From contig NC_013851.1 of assembly GCF_000025485.1 (NCBI RefSeq), positions 1,589,154-1,653,153 on the forward strand: 64,000 nucleotides of DNA, in the 5' to 3' direction. The DNA comes from Allochromatium vinosum DSM 180 (lineage in GTDB: Bacteria; Pseudomonadota; Gammaproteobacteria; Chromatiales; Chromatiaceae). This document shows, one piece after another, positions 16,222-25,530 of this stretch; positions within the stretch are counted from its first letter, which is position 1; each line of letters begins with the position of its first letter. The notes beneath the pieces were generated by a model that was given only the letters and a program-made list of their open reading frames with translations, did no database searches and was not told the origin of the DNA. The translations under genes and the position numbers were made by a program.

Positions 16222-17277
16222 ATGCTCGATCCATCCACCCGCATTCGACTGACACAACTCGCTACCTGCGCGGGCTGAGCGGCAAAACTCGGCCCAGCCG
16301 AGCTGTCGCAGGTTCTGCGCGGATTGCCGATCGTCCCCCATCCGGACGTGCTCGTCGGGCTCGAAACGCCTGACGATTGCGGGGTCATGCGTGTGCGCGA
16401 GGATCTGGCGCTGGTGACGACGGTGGATGCTTTCACGCCCGTGGTCGACGATCCCTTCGACTATGGGCGCATCGCGGCCATCAACAGTCTCTCCGACATC
16501 TATGCCATGGGCGCGCGCCCGGTCTCGGCGCTCTCGGTGGCCGGATTTCCGGATACGCGCCTGCCGCTCGACGTGCTGGCCGAGGTGCTGCGCGGACTGG
16601 TCGCGGGCGCGGCCAGCGTCGGTGTGCCCGTACTCGGCGGGCATACGGTCAAGAATCCCGAGCCGCTGTTCGGGCTGGCCGTGACCGGCGTCATCCATCC
16701 GGATCGAATCCTGCGCAAGGGAGCGGGACAGGCCGGCGATGTGCTGGTCCTCACCAAGCCGCTGGGCATCGGAGTCCTGACCACGGCGATCAAGAACGAG
16801 CGCCTCGGCGCCGAGGGCCTGCGGCGCGTCACCGAGCTGATGCTGACGGCCAATGCCCGTGCCGCCGAGATCATGGTCGAGCAGGGCGCGCGCGCGGCGA
16901 CTGATATCACCGGCTTCGGGCTGCTGGGGCATCTGCTGGAAATGGTCACGGGTGCCGGCGTCGGTGCCGAACTCCGGTTCGATGCGGTGCCGGTGCTCGA
17001 CGAGGCGTTCGAGCTGGCCCGACAGGGACTCTTTCCGGGCGGAGCCAGGACCAACCTGCGCGCGTATTCTGAACGGCTGGAGTTCGATCCTGCGCTGGAG
17101 GAATGGCAGCGTCTGCTGTTGACCGATCCCCAGACCTCGGGCGGGCTGCTGATCACCTTCGCGCCCGAGCAGGCGGAAGACGCGCTGGCGGCCCTGCAAA
17201 CGGCGGGCGTCCCAGCGACGATCATCGGTCGTCTGGTATCGTCCGCATCGCCGCGTGTCTGGGTGCGTGGGGATTGA
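16222..17277 (+). CDS. selD: Selenide, water dikinase SelD (selenoprotein, in-frame TGA)
   Basis: Makes selenophosphate from selenide and ATP. The true start is the ATG at 16222: the frame MLDPSTRIRLTQLATCAG runs into a TGA (16276-16278) and continues AAKLGPAELSQVLRGLPI in the same frame to 17277. The TGA falls where SelD has its catalytic Cys/Sec (CxxU/C), so it should be read as selenocysteine at residue 19, giving 351 residues. Downstream blocks are normal: DDCGVMRV, VTTVDAFTPVVDDP, GGHTVKNPEPLFG, TDITGFGLLGHL and LLTDPQTSGGLL. A caller that treats TGA as stop would begin the gene about 100 bases too late and lose the active site. It is convergent with selA-selB-selC. Confidence 0.95.
16276..16320 (+). 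promoter_or_regulatory. Selenocysteine codon and candidate bacterial SECIS element
   Basis: After the TGA come two possible hairpins: CTCGGC-CCA-GCCGAG and then GCA-GGTTC-TGC (16308-16318). The second resembles the apical GCAGGUCUGC of the E. coli fdhF SECIS. It starts 29 bases after the TGA, farther than in fdhF but within the range seen for bacterial elements. SelB would bind here. Confidence 0.65.
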
Positions 17278-17286
17278 GCGACGGAT

Positions 17287-17382
17287 TGGCGGAAGAGAGC
17301 AGGAGTCGAACCTACCAGGGACCGCTTGGCCGCCCCTCCCGGTTTTGAAGACCGGGCGCCCCACCGGGGAACGATCTCTTCC
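17287..17382 (-). tRNA. selC: tRNA-Sec (anticodon TCA)
   Basis: Read on the minus strand, the 96 bases start GGAAGAGATCGTTCCCC and end CTCTTCC-G-CCA, with the CCA encoded (17287-17289). The acceptor stem is GGAAGAG/CTCTTCC, extended as usual for tRNA-Sec. The anticodon loop CTTCAAA (17344-17350) gives anticodon TCA (17346-17348) on a CCCGGT/ACCGGG stem, and there is a long variable arm (AGGGGCGGCCAAGCGGTCCCT). The T arm GGTTCGACTCC is typical. It lies 10 bases after the selB stop and should be co-transcribed with selAB. Confidence 0.96.
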
Positions 17383-17392
17383 AGAGGCTGAG

Positions 17393-19321
17393 TCAGCGCG
17401 CCGTCAAGTCGTGCAGGGCGCTGTCGTGGCGCAGGACGTGATCGTCCCGCACGCGGCGAGTGTAGCCAATCCGGTCGAAGAATTCGAGGATGGCAATGGC
17501 GACCTTGCGCCCGCCGTCCCCATCGCTGAACAGGATGTCACGGAAAGGCGCAGCACGCGCCGCCCCCTGTTCGACATTGAGCTGACGCACGATCCCGGCC
17601 AGCTCGGCGACGGCTCCAGCGGTGAAATAGTGGTCGTGCGCCACGGGATAGAGTTCACCAGCGCGGGCGAGCCGCTTGAACAGCCGACGCACCTCATGCT
17701 CAGGCGTGCCTGTCGCCTTGGCCACATCGCGCACGCGCGGCGGATTGTAGGGCTTTGCGTCCAGCAACGGCCGCCACGCCGCGAAACACGCACGGTCACT
17801 GTCGCTGACGCTGGCGCGATGACTCGGCCGATGCAGCCAGGTGCGGGTCTGCGCGATCGCGCCCGAAGCCAGCAGTTCGGCGCGTAGCGCCGCAAAGACC
17901 GGACGCGCCAGCCTGACCGAAGTCAGGCGACGCAGCCGCTCGGGCTCGACCCCGATCATGTCGGGCGCGCGCGCGTGCTCCTGTTCCAGAACGTCGAGCA
18001 ACCGCGCCCGCAGTCCCGCCCAGGCCGCCGATCTGAGGCCGATCACCGTCTCGCCCTCGCGAATCACCCGCAACCCGACGCGCTGCCACAGCGCTTCCGC
18101 CGCGTCCCGATCCAGATTCCAGCTCAGGGCGAAACGCTCCAGATCGACACCGGTCGTCGACTGGTCGGCCAGATATTCCAGCGCCACGACCGGATCGTCA
18201 TCACGCAAGCGATCGAGCAAGGCCAGCCGCTCGGGCGTGCGTTTGTGACGGGTGGGCGGAAAAATGTCGAGTACCCGCCCGCCGGCGACCGTGCGCTGAG
18301 CGCCGGCATCGCGCAGGATGAAGCGATCGCCGCGCAGAGCCAGAGTCTCGCGTTCCAGCAGCAGCTCGACCAACGCCCGTTCGCCCGGCGCGACCTCCCG
18401 CGTGTCGAGCAGCGCCACGCGCCCGACGATGTCCTCGGTGCCCAGATGGACATGCACGCTCTGCATGTGTCTCAGAGCCGGCTGACTCGCCGGCACGCGC
18501 ACTTCGCCCTGCACGCGGTTCAGCGCTAGCACCAGACTCGGCTCGACCAGCCACTGGCCGCGCCGGATGTCCGATTTCTCGAACTCGCCCTTGAGCGCCA
18601 GGGCGCAGCGTTCGCCGGCCTGACCGCGCTCGGCGGGCCGATCCTGGACGTGCAGACCGCGCACGCGCGCCTTCAGTCCCGGCGGGGCGAGCATCAGCGT
18701 CTCACCGACCGCGACGGTTCCGGCATGGGCCGTACCCGTGACCACGGTGCCGACACCGGACAGTGAGAAGGCGCGGTCGATGGCCAGCCGAAAACGCCCG
18801 CCCGCGGCCGGAGGCACGAAGGCGGTCGCCTCACGTTCCAGATGATCGCGCAGGGCGTCCACGCCGTCCCCCGTGCGCCCGGATACCGGAAACAGCGGAC
18901 ACGTGGCTAGTGCCGTGCCCGCCAGCAGCTCGTGCACCGCGTGCCGGGCCGCGTCGAGCCGCTCGGGCGCGGCGACGTCGATCTTGGTCAGGGCCACGGC
19001 GCCCCGGCTCAACCCGAGCAGATCGAGCAGTTCCAGATGCTCGCGCGTCTGGGGCATGGGACCGTCATCGGCGGCGATGACCAGCAGCACGAAATCGATG
19101 GCGGTGGCCCCCGCCAGCATGTTGTGGACGAGCTTCTCGTGCCCCGGTACATCGACGAACCCGAGCACCGAGCCGTCGGCCAGCGGCGTATAGGCATAGC
19201 CCAGATCGAGCGTGATGCCGCGCGCCTTCTCCTGCGGCAGTCGGTCCGCGTCCACGCCGGTCAGCGCCTTGACCAGCGTGGTCTTGCCGTGGTCGATGTG
19301 TCCGGCCGTGCCGATCAGCAT
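17393..19321 (-). CDS. selB: Selenocysteine-specific elongation factor SelB
   Basis: 642 aa from the ATG at 19319-19321 ([20 protein letters not shown]). GTP-binding motifs are G1 GHIDHGKT (7-14), G3 DVPGHEK and a G4-like TKID. The EF-Tu-like domains 2-3 follow, then the C-terminal winged-helix repeats (about 380-640) that bind the SECIS hairpin, ending with [25 protein letters not shown]. Delivers Sec-tRNA to UGA codons such as the one in the neighbouring selD. Its start overlaps the end of selA by seven bases, indicating translational coupling. Confidence 0.97.
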   Translation of the reverse strand: MLIGTAGHIDHGKTTLVKALTGVDADRLPQEKARGITLDLGYAYTPLADGSVLGFVDVPGHEKLVHNMLAGATAIDFVLLVIAADDGPMPQTREHLELLDLLGLSRGAVALTKIDVAAPERLDAARHAVHELLAGTALATCPLFPVSGRTGDGVDALRDHLEREATAFVPPAAGGRFRLAIDRAFSLSGVGTVVTGTAHAGTVAVGETLMLAPPGLKARVRGLHVQDRPAERGQAGERCALALKGEFEKSDIRRGQWLVEPSLVLALNRVQGEVRVPASQPALRHMQSVHVHLGTEDIVGRVALLDTREVAPGERALVELLLERETLALRGDRFILRDAGAQRTVAGGRVLDIFPPTRHKRTPERLALLDRLRDDDPVVALEYLADQSTTGVDLERFALSWNLDRDAAEALWQRVGLRVIREGETVIGLRSAAWAGLRARLLDVLEQEHARAPDMIGVEPERLRRLTSVRLARPVFAALRAELLASGAIAQTRTWLHRPSHRASVSDSDRACFAAWRPLLDAKPYNPPRVRDVAKATGTPEHEVRRLFKRLARAGELYPVAHDHYFTAGAVAELAGIVRQLNVEQGAARAAPFRDILFSDGDGGRKVAIAILEFFDRIGYTRRVRDDHVLRHDSALHDLTAR

Positions 19322-20724
19322 GGGACGGCCTCCAGCCAGTCGGTGCCGGCCAGCTGAGCGGCGAATTCGGCCTCGTCCTCGGGCGCCAGACAACGCAGAT
19401 CGAGCCGGAGCGCGTCGTCCTCGATACGCCCGATGACCGGGCGCGGCAGCGCGCGCCAGGCCGCTTCGAGCCGATGCAGCCGTCCGGTCTTCCTGTCGGG
19501 CGCGCGAATGGCGAAACCGGCCGAAGGCAGCCGATCGACCGGCAGCGAACCGGAGCCGATCTGCGACCGGAGCGGGACGATCTCCAGACTCAGATCCAGC
19601 GGCGCCAGCGCGGCGTGCAGGGTCGGGAACAGTCGCTCGGCGACGGCCTGGATCTCGGCGGTCGGGCGGGTCAGATAGCGCAGGGTCGTCAGACGCTCGG
19701 CGAGCCGGTCCGGATCGCGATAGAGCCGCAGCACGGCTTCGAGCGCGGCCAGGGTGATCTTGCCGACGCGCAGGGCGCGCTTGAGCGGATTGGCCTTGAT
19801 CGCCGCGATCAGATCGCGCCGTCCGACCAGCAGTCCGGCCTGCGGTCCGCCGAGCAGCTTGTCGCCCGAGAAGCTCACCAGATCCGCACCGGCGGCGAGA
19901 GATTCGCGCGGCGTCGGCTCGTGCGGCAGCCCCCAGCGTTCCAGGTCGACCAGGGTTCCCGAACCCAGGTCGACGACGAAGGGCAGGTCATGGGCATGAG
20001 CCAGCCCGGCGAGTTCGCGTTCCGGCACCGCCTTGGTGAACCCCTGGATCGCATAATTGCTGGCATGGACCTTCATCAGCATCGCCGTGCGCGGACCGAT
20101 GGCCGTGCTGAAGTCCTTGAGATGGGTGCGGTTGGTGGTGCCGACCTCGACCAGCCTGGCTCCGGCGCGCGTCATGATGTCGGGGATGCGGAAGGCGCCG
20201 CCGATCTCGATCAGCTCGCCGCGCGAGACGATGACCTGCTTCTTCGGCGCCAGGGTATTGAGCAGCAGGAAGACGGCGGCGGCATTGTTGTTGACCACGG
20301 TCGCCGCCTCCGCGCCCGTGAGTTCGCACAACAGTTCCTCGACCAGAGCGTCACGATCGCCGCGCCGACCGTCTTCGAGCGCATATTCGAGCGCGCAGGG
20401 CTGGCGCGCGGCCGTCACCAGTGCCTCGATCGCTTCCTCGGGCAGGGGCGCGCGCCCGAGGTTGGTGTGCAGCACCGTGCCGGTCAGGTTGAAGACCGGG
20501 CGCAGTCGGGGGCGAGCCAGTGCCGAGGCCCGCGCATCGATCTGTTCGATCAGACGGGCCGTCTCCGGGACGGGCGCACCGTCGCGTGCCGCCGCTCGGG
20601 CTTCGGCCAGGGTCTCGCGGATGAGGCGGGTGATCACGGCCAGACCGTGCCGTTCACTGAGCGCGAGGATCTCCGGCTCGGACAGCAGACGGCTGACGGC
20701 GGGCAGCGTGGCGAGCGGGTTCAT
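19315..20724 (-). CDS. selA: L-seryl-tRNA(Sec) selenium transferase SelA
   Basis: PLP enzyme converting Ser-tRNA(Sec) to Sec-tRNA(Sec), 469 aa, normal length. Visible blocks are the N-terminal tRNA-binding region, [35 protein letters not shown], and the PLP-lysine site in [17 protein letters not shown]. It is the first of the three selenocysteine genes on this strand (selA-selB-selC). The stop codon of the upstream DUF808 gene directly abuts its ATG, so the operon may begin with that gene. Confidence 0.97.
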   Translation of the reverse strand: MNPLATLPAVSRLLSEPEILALSERHGLAVITRLIRETLAEARAAARDGAPVPETARLIEQIDARASALARPRLRPVFNLTGTVLHTNLGRAPLPEEAIEALVTAARQPCALEYALEDGRRGDRDALVEELLCELTGAEAATVVNNNAAAVFLLLNTLAPKKQVIVSRGELIEIGGAFRIPDIMTRAGARLVEVGTTNRTHLKDFSTAIGPRTAMLMKVHASNYAIQGFTKAVPERELAGLAHAHDLPFVVDLGSGTLVDLERWGLPHEPTPRESLAAGADLVSFSGDKLLGGPQAGLLVGRRDLIAAIKANPLKRALRVGKITLAALEAVLRLYRDPDRLAERLTTLRYLTRPTAEIQAVAERLFPTLHAALAPLDLSLEIVPLRSQIGSGSLPVDRLPSAGFAIRAPDRKTGRLHRLEAAWRALPRPVIGRIEDDALRLDLRCLAPEDEAEFAAQLAGTDWLEAVPC

Positions 20725-21672
20725 TCAGCGCTGTTCCAGACGTGCACGGGTCCAGGTCCAGGCCGCCAGCACGGCCGCGCCCGCCGCCAGACCGACCAGC
20801 GCATTCACGACCAGGGGCGTCAGCGCGCCGAGCAGGGGACCGATCGCAGCGACTGCGCCGAGCGATGCGCCGAGATGTTCGATCGCGTGATGCAGGACGG
20901 GCAGACCATGGACGATGATGCCGCCGCCGACCAGGAACATGGCGATGGTTCCGGCGACGGCCAGCGCCTTCATCAGCCAGGGCGCGGCGCGCAGCAGGAC
21001 GCCACCGAAGGCGCGCACCGCGACCGCCCGCCAATCCGTGCCGGGGCGGCGGCTGAGATAGAGTCCGGCGTCGTCGAGCTTGACGATTCCGGCGACCAGA
21101 CCATAGACGCCGATAGTCATGACGATCGCGATTCCGGTCAGCACCAGGATCTGGGTCAGGAAGCTGGCCTGTTCGACCGTGCCGAGCGTGATGACGATGA
21201 TCTCGGCCGACAGCACGAAATCGGTGCGGATGGCGCCCCGGATCTTGTCGCGTTCCAGGGCCGCCAGATCGACGTTCGGATCTTCGAGCGCCGCAGTCAG
21301 CTCTGCGTGACGGGACTCGGCCTCCTCGCCGCCGTGGCCGAACTTGTGCGCGATCTTCTCCGCACCCTCATAGCACAGGTAGAGTCCGCCGATCATCAGC
21401 AGCGGCAGGATCGCCCAAGGGGCCATGGCGCTGATCGCCAGCGCCAGCGGTACCAGGATCAGCTTGTTGACCGCCGACCCCTTGGCCACGCCCCAGACCA
21501 CCGGCAGCTCGCGCTCGGCGCGCACGCCGCGCACCTGCTCGGCATTGAGCGCCAGATCGTCGCCGAGCACGCTGGCGGTCTTCTTGGCCGCGACCTTGGT
21601 CAGGAGCGCCACGTCGTCCAGGACGGTGGCGATGTCGTCGAGCAGTGCGAGTAGACTCGTAGCCATGTTCAA
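20725..21672 (-). CDS. DUF808 (YedI-like) integral membrane protein
   Basis: 315 aa. The N-terminus [31 protein letters not shown] and the block [23 protein letters not shown] are hallmarks of the DUF808 family. Several hydrophobic segments follow (about 70-95, 170-215, 235-265 and 275-300), so it is an inner-membrane protein. The MATSLL start (21664-21666) is the more usual family start; an alternative begins two codons upstream. Molecular function is not known. The stop codon touches the selA start codon, so it is probably co-transcribed with the selenium genes, but I see no functional reason. Confidence 0.88.
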   Translation of the reverse strand: MNMATSLLALLDDIATVLDDVALLTKVAAKKTASVLGDDLALNAEQVRGVRAERELPVVWGVAKGSAVNKLILVPLALAISAMAPWAILPLLMIGGLYLCYEGAEKIAHKFGHGGEEAESRHAELTAALEDPNVDLAALERDKIRGAIRTDFVLSAEIIVITLGTVEQASFLTQILVLTGIAIVMTIGVYGLVAGIVKLDDAGLYLSRRPGTDWRAVAVRAFGGVLLRAAPWLMKALAVAGTIAMFLVGGGIIVHGLPVLHHAIEHLGASLGAVAAIGPLLGALTPLVVNALVGLAAGAAVLAAWTWTRARLEQR

Positions 21673-21873
21673 GCCGCATCCAATATGTGAAAGTGGGTCT
21701 CGCCGACCGCGCCCCGCCGGACGGTGGAACCTGACGTTCGGGGAGCGAGTCTCAGGCAGATCGCCTTCGGTGGGCGAGGGGCTATTTGACCGCCATCGCG
21801 TGCTTGTGTCGAGCGAGACGAGGGAGGAAAATCGCCCGCTATTTTCGCAACGAATCCGATCGAGACCTCTGCC

Positions 21874-22344
21874 ATGTCAGCTACACAGCGTTTTCTCTAC
21901 CCACTGACCTTTCCGCTGCGCCTGGTGCCGGGCACTCTGCACAGCCGCGCACTGGCCGGCATCCTCAATCAGGTCATGAAGGAGTCACTGGCCGAGGGTG
22001 AACTGGACTTCCTGGAAGGACGACGCATGGCGATCGAGATCGACGATGTCGGTCTGCGCTATCGGCTGGGACTGGAGAACGGGCGCATCCGTGGCTATGG
22101 CGATGACCGCCCGGCCGATGCCAGCATCGCCGGCGGTCTGCACGAATTCCTGCTGCTCGCGGCGCGGCGTGAGGATGCCGACACGCTCTTCTTCCAGCGC
22201 CGGCTGCGCATGTCGGGCGACACCGAGCTGGGGCTGTATCTCAAGAACTTCCTCGATGCCTTCGAGCCGCCGGCACGCTGGGCGCCCATGATTCGCACCC
22301 TCGAACGTCTGGCCGACATGCGTTTGCCAGGGCGCAAGGCGTAA
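21874..22344 (+). CDS. ubiT: Ubiquinone anaerobic biosynthesis accessory factor UbiT (SCP2 fold)
   Basis: 156 aa with an SCP2 lipid-binding fold: an initial [29 protein letters not shown], a beta core with [21 protein letters not shown], and the end block [31 protein letters not shown] that marks UbiT (YhbT). UbiT carries ubiquinone intermediates in the oxygen-independent pathway together with UbiU and UbiV. Those two are often adjacent but are absent here. Membership in the anaerobic route fits an anoxygenic lifestyle. It is followed by a strong hairpin and a convergent cytochrome b gene. Confidence 0.88.
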   Translation: MSATQRFLYPLTFPLRLVPGTLHSRALAGILNQVMKESLAEGELDFLEGRRMAIEIDDVGLRYRLGLENGRIRGYGDDRPADASIAGGLHEFLLLAARREDADTLFFQRRLRMSGDTELGLYLKNFLDAFEPPARWAPMIRTLERLADMRLPGRKA

Positions 22345-22349
22345 TCCGA

Positions 22350-22383
22350 GGGCGCCCGGGATGTACCGGCATCCCAGGCGCCC
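22350..22383. terminator. Strong stem-loop between ubiT and the cytochrome b gene
   Basis: GGGCGCCCGGGATG at 22350-22363 pairs with CATCCCAGGCGCCC at 22370-22383 (13 of 14 positions, one C/A mismatch). It sits between convergent genes and probably terminates both. No U-run. Confidence 0.65.
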
Positions 22384-22431
22384 TTGACGTTTCGGCACTT
22401 CAAGCTCCAAGCAACGACCGATCATTCACGA

Positions 22432-23085
22432 TCAGCGAATGTTCTCCGGCTCGTCCTTCAACAGATAGGCCTCCTCCTCGGGCGTCAGATCCACATCGTC
22501 GAAGCCGTTGACCATGGGCATCAGGTGCTCGCGAAACGAGTGCCCCGTGGTCAGCATGTAGACGTGCACCAGCACGAACACCAGGATGGCATAGGCCGCG
22601 CCTGTGTGGACGTAGGCGAAACCCGTCAGCCAGTCGCTCGCCTGCGGCAGATCCCGCCACAGGAAATAGAACAGATAGATCAGCCCGGTGATCCAGATCA
22701 GCGGAAAGAGCACGATCTTGAGCATCAGATAGGCCAGCGCCTGGAGCGGGTTGTGCTTGCGCCAGTAGGCTTTGCGATAGGGATGATGCTCGCCCTTGAA
22801 GATGCCGAAGCTGTAGAAATGAAAGACCTGCCACATCCCGGACAGGGTCGGGATGAAATGGCGCCAACTGCGGGTTGTGAACAACCAGAAGGTGCCGAAG
22901 GCCCAGAGCAGGAGCAACAGCAGGGCGGACAGGGTGTGGAGCGTCACGGCGGTCTCGAAGCGGATCAAATGATGGAAGCCGTGCAGCCCGAAACCGGAAA
23001 ACAGCAGCACCATGATCAGCGCCATCTGCGACCAGTGCCAGAAACGCTCGAACAGGCTGAAGATCTTGACGCGGCGGATGGTCAT
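22432..23085 (-). CDS. Cytochrome b561-type membrane subunit
   Basis: 217 aa from the ATG at 23083-23085 (MTIRRVKIFSLFERFWHW). Four to five hydrophobic helices are visible, with membrane histidines typical of the di-heme cytochrome b subunits of hydrogenases and formate/thiosulfate-type oxidoreductases (FERFWHW, LHTLSALL, YVHTGAAYAILVFVLVHVYML). The start overlaps the stop of the octaheme cytochrome gene by four bases (ATGA), so the two products are made together. Inferred role: electron exchange between the quinone pool and the periplasmic octaheme cytochrome. Confidence 0.9.
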   Translation of the reverse strand: MTIRRVKIFSLFERFWHWSQMALIMVLLFSGFGLHGFHHLIRFETAVTLHTLSALLLLLLWAFGTFWLFTTRSWRHFIPTLSGMWQVFHFYSFGIFKGEHHPYRKAYWRKHNPLQALAYLMLKIVLFPLIWITGLIYLFYFLWRDLPQASDWLTGFAYVHTGAAYAILVFVLVHVYMLTTGHSFREHLMPMVNGFDDVDLTPEEEAYLLKDEPENIR

Positions 23086-24728
23086 GAGTGCTGTCCTCTG
23101 AACGATGAAACGATCCGGATCAGGGCATGTCCCAGGATGCCGGCCAGGGTACCCATGACCGCGATGACGCCGATCAGATCCAGCCAAGCATGGTGATCGC
23201 GGCCCGGCAGATAGAGCCCCTTCAGGCCGTCGAGTCGTCCGCCCACGGCATGACAGGATTCACAACTCAGTGCCTCCTCCTTGGGCGCGACCATGTGGGT
23301 GATGGGCCAGTAGGAGACGGTCTCGACGAAGCCGTACTGACCTGAATAGGGCAATCCGGCCTTCTTCATGCCAAAGGCAATGGCCTTGCCCATGTCGTAG
23401 TTGCCCCAGTAGGAGCTGTCGTCCTCGCCCCACAGATGCGTATAGACCAGGGTGCCGTTGCCCACATCGGCCGGCATCCAGGTGTACATCGCCTTGAACG
23501 GCCAGATACGCGAATGTCCATCCTCACGGTGTCCGGTGAAGTCGTTGATGGCGATCGGCTGCCGATTGACGTCGAACTTGGTATCGATGGTGGTGTAGGT
23601 CATCTGACCGTCGAACCAGCGATAGAGCGGAACCAGGTTCTCGGCGTAGATGAAATCGCCCTTGATCGACTTGTAGGTATAGCGGTGCTCGCCGTTGCCC
23701 TGGGTGTAACCGTGCTCGTGATAGCCCTCGCCGTTGCGGGTCTTGCCGGCGGTGCGCCAGTCCCAGTGAGTCATGGTCGCCACGCCGCCGCGCGCGTACT
23801 CGGGAATGTGACAGGTCTGGCAGGCGAGGCTGGAGGCATGGTCGTTGCGCTTGAAGGAGGCGATCGAGTCGACCTGGTGCGGTGCGAGTCCATGACAGGA
23901 CTCGCAGGTCGCTACGTCGCGGCGCTGACCGGGCAGTCCGGTACCGTCCTGATCCTTGGCCTCGATCTGGTAGCGGCTACCGGCCCAGAGATGCTTGTTG
24001 GTGATGTGGCAGGCGGTACAGGCGAAGTTCAGCCCGTCGACACCCATGTGCACGTCGAGCGTGCGCGGCGGGTTCTTCAGCGCCGAGGACAGATCGCCAT
24101 GCTTGACGTTGTCCCCGCCGCCGCCGTTGAAGTGACAGGTGCCGCAGTTGGCGCGCTCGGGCAGACCGACGCTCTGGGCAATGCGGCTCAGGTCCATCGC
24201 GGGCTTGCCCTCGAACATCACCGAGCAGGCGGGGCTGCCGGGACTGTTGGGCGTCTTGTAATAGGTGCCGGTGCGGTCGTGACAGACCAGGCAGTCGATC
24301 TTGGTTTCGTCGCTGAAGTCGAAGCCCTCGTCCTTCCAGCCATAGCCGGCGTGGCACTGGGCGCACATGCCTTCGTTGCCGCGCGCGTTGGTACAGAAGT
24401 TGTTGACCAGATGCTTCTTGCCGAGCAGCTGACCGGTCGCCGGATGGCGGTACTCCCAGGTCCAGTGAATGTTCTGCATGAAGTGCTTGCCCGTCTCGGT
24501 ATGACAGCTCAGGCACGCCTGGGTGACATCCGAACCCGTGGCGAAGGACTGCTTGAGGATTTCGAACTTGGTGTGATCGGCGGTGCCGCCGGTCAACGGA
24601 CCCGAGATCTGTTCCGATGGGGTTGGGGTGGCCGGAGGTGTCGGCCATTGGCTCTGGGCGCGCGCGTCGGTCGCGACGAACGAACCGACGAACAGCACGG
24701 CCAGGGCGCATCCGAGGAGGGATCGCAT
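23082..24728 (-). CDS. Octaheme c-type cytochrome, tetrathionate reductase (OTR) family
   Basis: 548 aa from the ATG at 24726-24728. A signal peptide is clear (MRSLLGCALAVLFVGSF...ARA). Exactly eight CxxCH haem sites are present: CLSCH, CAQCH, CLVCH, CGTCH, CTACH, CESCH, CQTCH and CESCH. The middle part (MTHWDWRTAGKTRNGEGYHEHGYTQGNGEHRYTYKS) resembles the octaheme tetrathionate reductase family, whose purified members reduce tetrathionate, nitrite and hydroxylamine. Unlike soluble OTR, this one ends in a membrane helix (WLDLIGVIAVMGTLAGILGHALIRIV), so it should be anchored on the periplasmic face. It is coupled to a cytochrome b gene. Substrate and direction of electron flow are not shown by sequence. 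Confidence 0.9.
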   Translation of the reverse strand: MRSLLGCALAVLFVGSFVATDARAQSQWPTPPATPTPSEQISGPLTGGTADHTKFEILKQSFATGSDVTQACLSCHTETGKHFMQNIHWTWEYRHPATGQLLGKKHLVNNFCTNARGNEGMCAQCHAGYGWKDEGFDFSDETKIDCLVCHDRTGTYYKTPNSPGSPACSVMFEGKPAMDLSRIAQSVGLPERANCGTCHFNGGGGDNVKHGDLSSALKNPPRTLDVHMGVDGLNFACTACHITNKHLWAGSRYQIEAKDQDGTGLPGQRRDVATCESCHGLAPHQVDSIASFKRNDHASSLACQTCHIPEYARGGVATMTHWDWRTAGKTRNGEGYHEHGYTQGNGEHRYTYKSIKGDFIYAENLVPLYRWFDGQMTYTTIDTKFDVNRQPIAINDFTGHREDGHSRIWPFKAMYTWMPADVGNGTLVYTHLWGEDDSSYWGNYDMGKAIAFGMKKAGLPYSGQYGFVETVSYWPITHMVAPKEEALSCESCHAVGGRLDGLKGLYLPGRDHHAWLDLIGVIAVMGTLAGILGHALIRIVSSFRGQHS

Positions 24729-24984
24729 GGGGCTGACTCCAGGGCAGTGGATGGACGGCGTATCCTGGTGAGGATCGACGCCGTGCGCCATGACATAGGG
24801 CAATAAAACTGTAATTCGTCGTGTTGCTGACCGACGGCGTCACGGATTTCGACGTATCGTCAGAAGATCTGGACGCGCTTGAAAATCCTTCTAGAATAGC
24901 GCCGCCGTGCATGGTTCATCGCCGTCCGGCCCCGTCTCGTCCCATTCGCCCGATCGATCTCTCTGTTTTCTGAGGAGTCCCTGC

Positions 24985-25515
24985 GTGCTCGAACGCATCA
25001 TCGAACGTTTGCTCTATGCCAGCCGCTGGTTGCTGGCGCCCGTCTATCTGGCGCTCTCGCTGGTGCTCATCGCGCTCGCCGTCAAATTCTTCCAGGAGAT
25101 CTATCATCTCTTCGCCCATATCCTGACGATGAGCGAGTCGGACATGGTGCTGCGCATCCTGGCGCTGATCGATCTGTCGCTGGTGGGGAGTCTGCTGGTG
25201 ATGGTGATGTTCTCGGGCTACGAGAACTTCGTCTCGCGCATCGACGTGCGTGAAGGCGACGACCAGCTCGACTGGCTCGGCAAGCTCGACGCCGGCACGC
25301 TCAAGCTCAAGGTGGCCGCCTCGATCGTGGCCATCTCCTCGATCCATCTGCTCCAGGTCTTTGTGAACATCCCTCAGATCGAGAGCGAAAAGCTGAAGTG
25401 GTACGTCATCATCCATCTGACCTTCGTCGTCTCGGCGCTGCTGATGGGTATCCTCGATCGCATTTCGTTCGCCTCGCACCGCGAGCCGAGCGACAACAAG
25501 CCGGTCGGGCATTGA
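24985..25515 (+). CDS. UPF0114 (YqhA-like) membrane protein
   Basis: 176 aa, starting at the GTG at 24985 behind a good GAGGAG site. [26 protein letters not shown] and the block [25 protein letters not shown] are typical of the YqhA family. Three to four membrane helices lie at about 10-35, 55-75, 110-130 and 140-160. The function of the family is unknown. It diverges from the octaheme cytochrome gene and converges with a GGDEF gene, 15 bases apart. Confidence 0.9.
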   Translation: MLERIIERLLYASRWLLAPVYLALSLVLIALAVKFFQEIYHLFAHILTMSESDMVLRILALIDLSLVGSLLVMVMFSGYENFVSRIDVREGDDQLDWLGKLDAGTLKLKVAASIVAISSIHLLQVFVNIPQIESEKLKWYVIIHLTFVVSALLMGILDRISFASHREPSDNKPVGH

Positions 25516-25530
25516 GGAGGCCGTCCCCGT

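Noticed and set aside
16324-17277. selD starting at an internal codon after the TGA
   Set aside because: This would remove the catalytic Cys/Sec segment. The upstream 34 codons are in frame, match SelD and are interrupted only by the TGA at the selenocysteine position.
19474-21654. 726-codon plus-strand frame
   Set aside because: Antisense to selA and the DUF808 gene; extremely rich in Gln, Arg and Asp, with no family resemblance.
23436-24806. 456-codon plus-strand frame
   Set aside because: Shadow of the octaheme cytochrome gene; the minus frame has a signal peptide and eight haem motifs.
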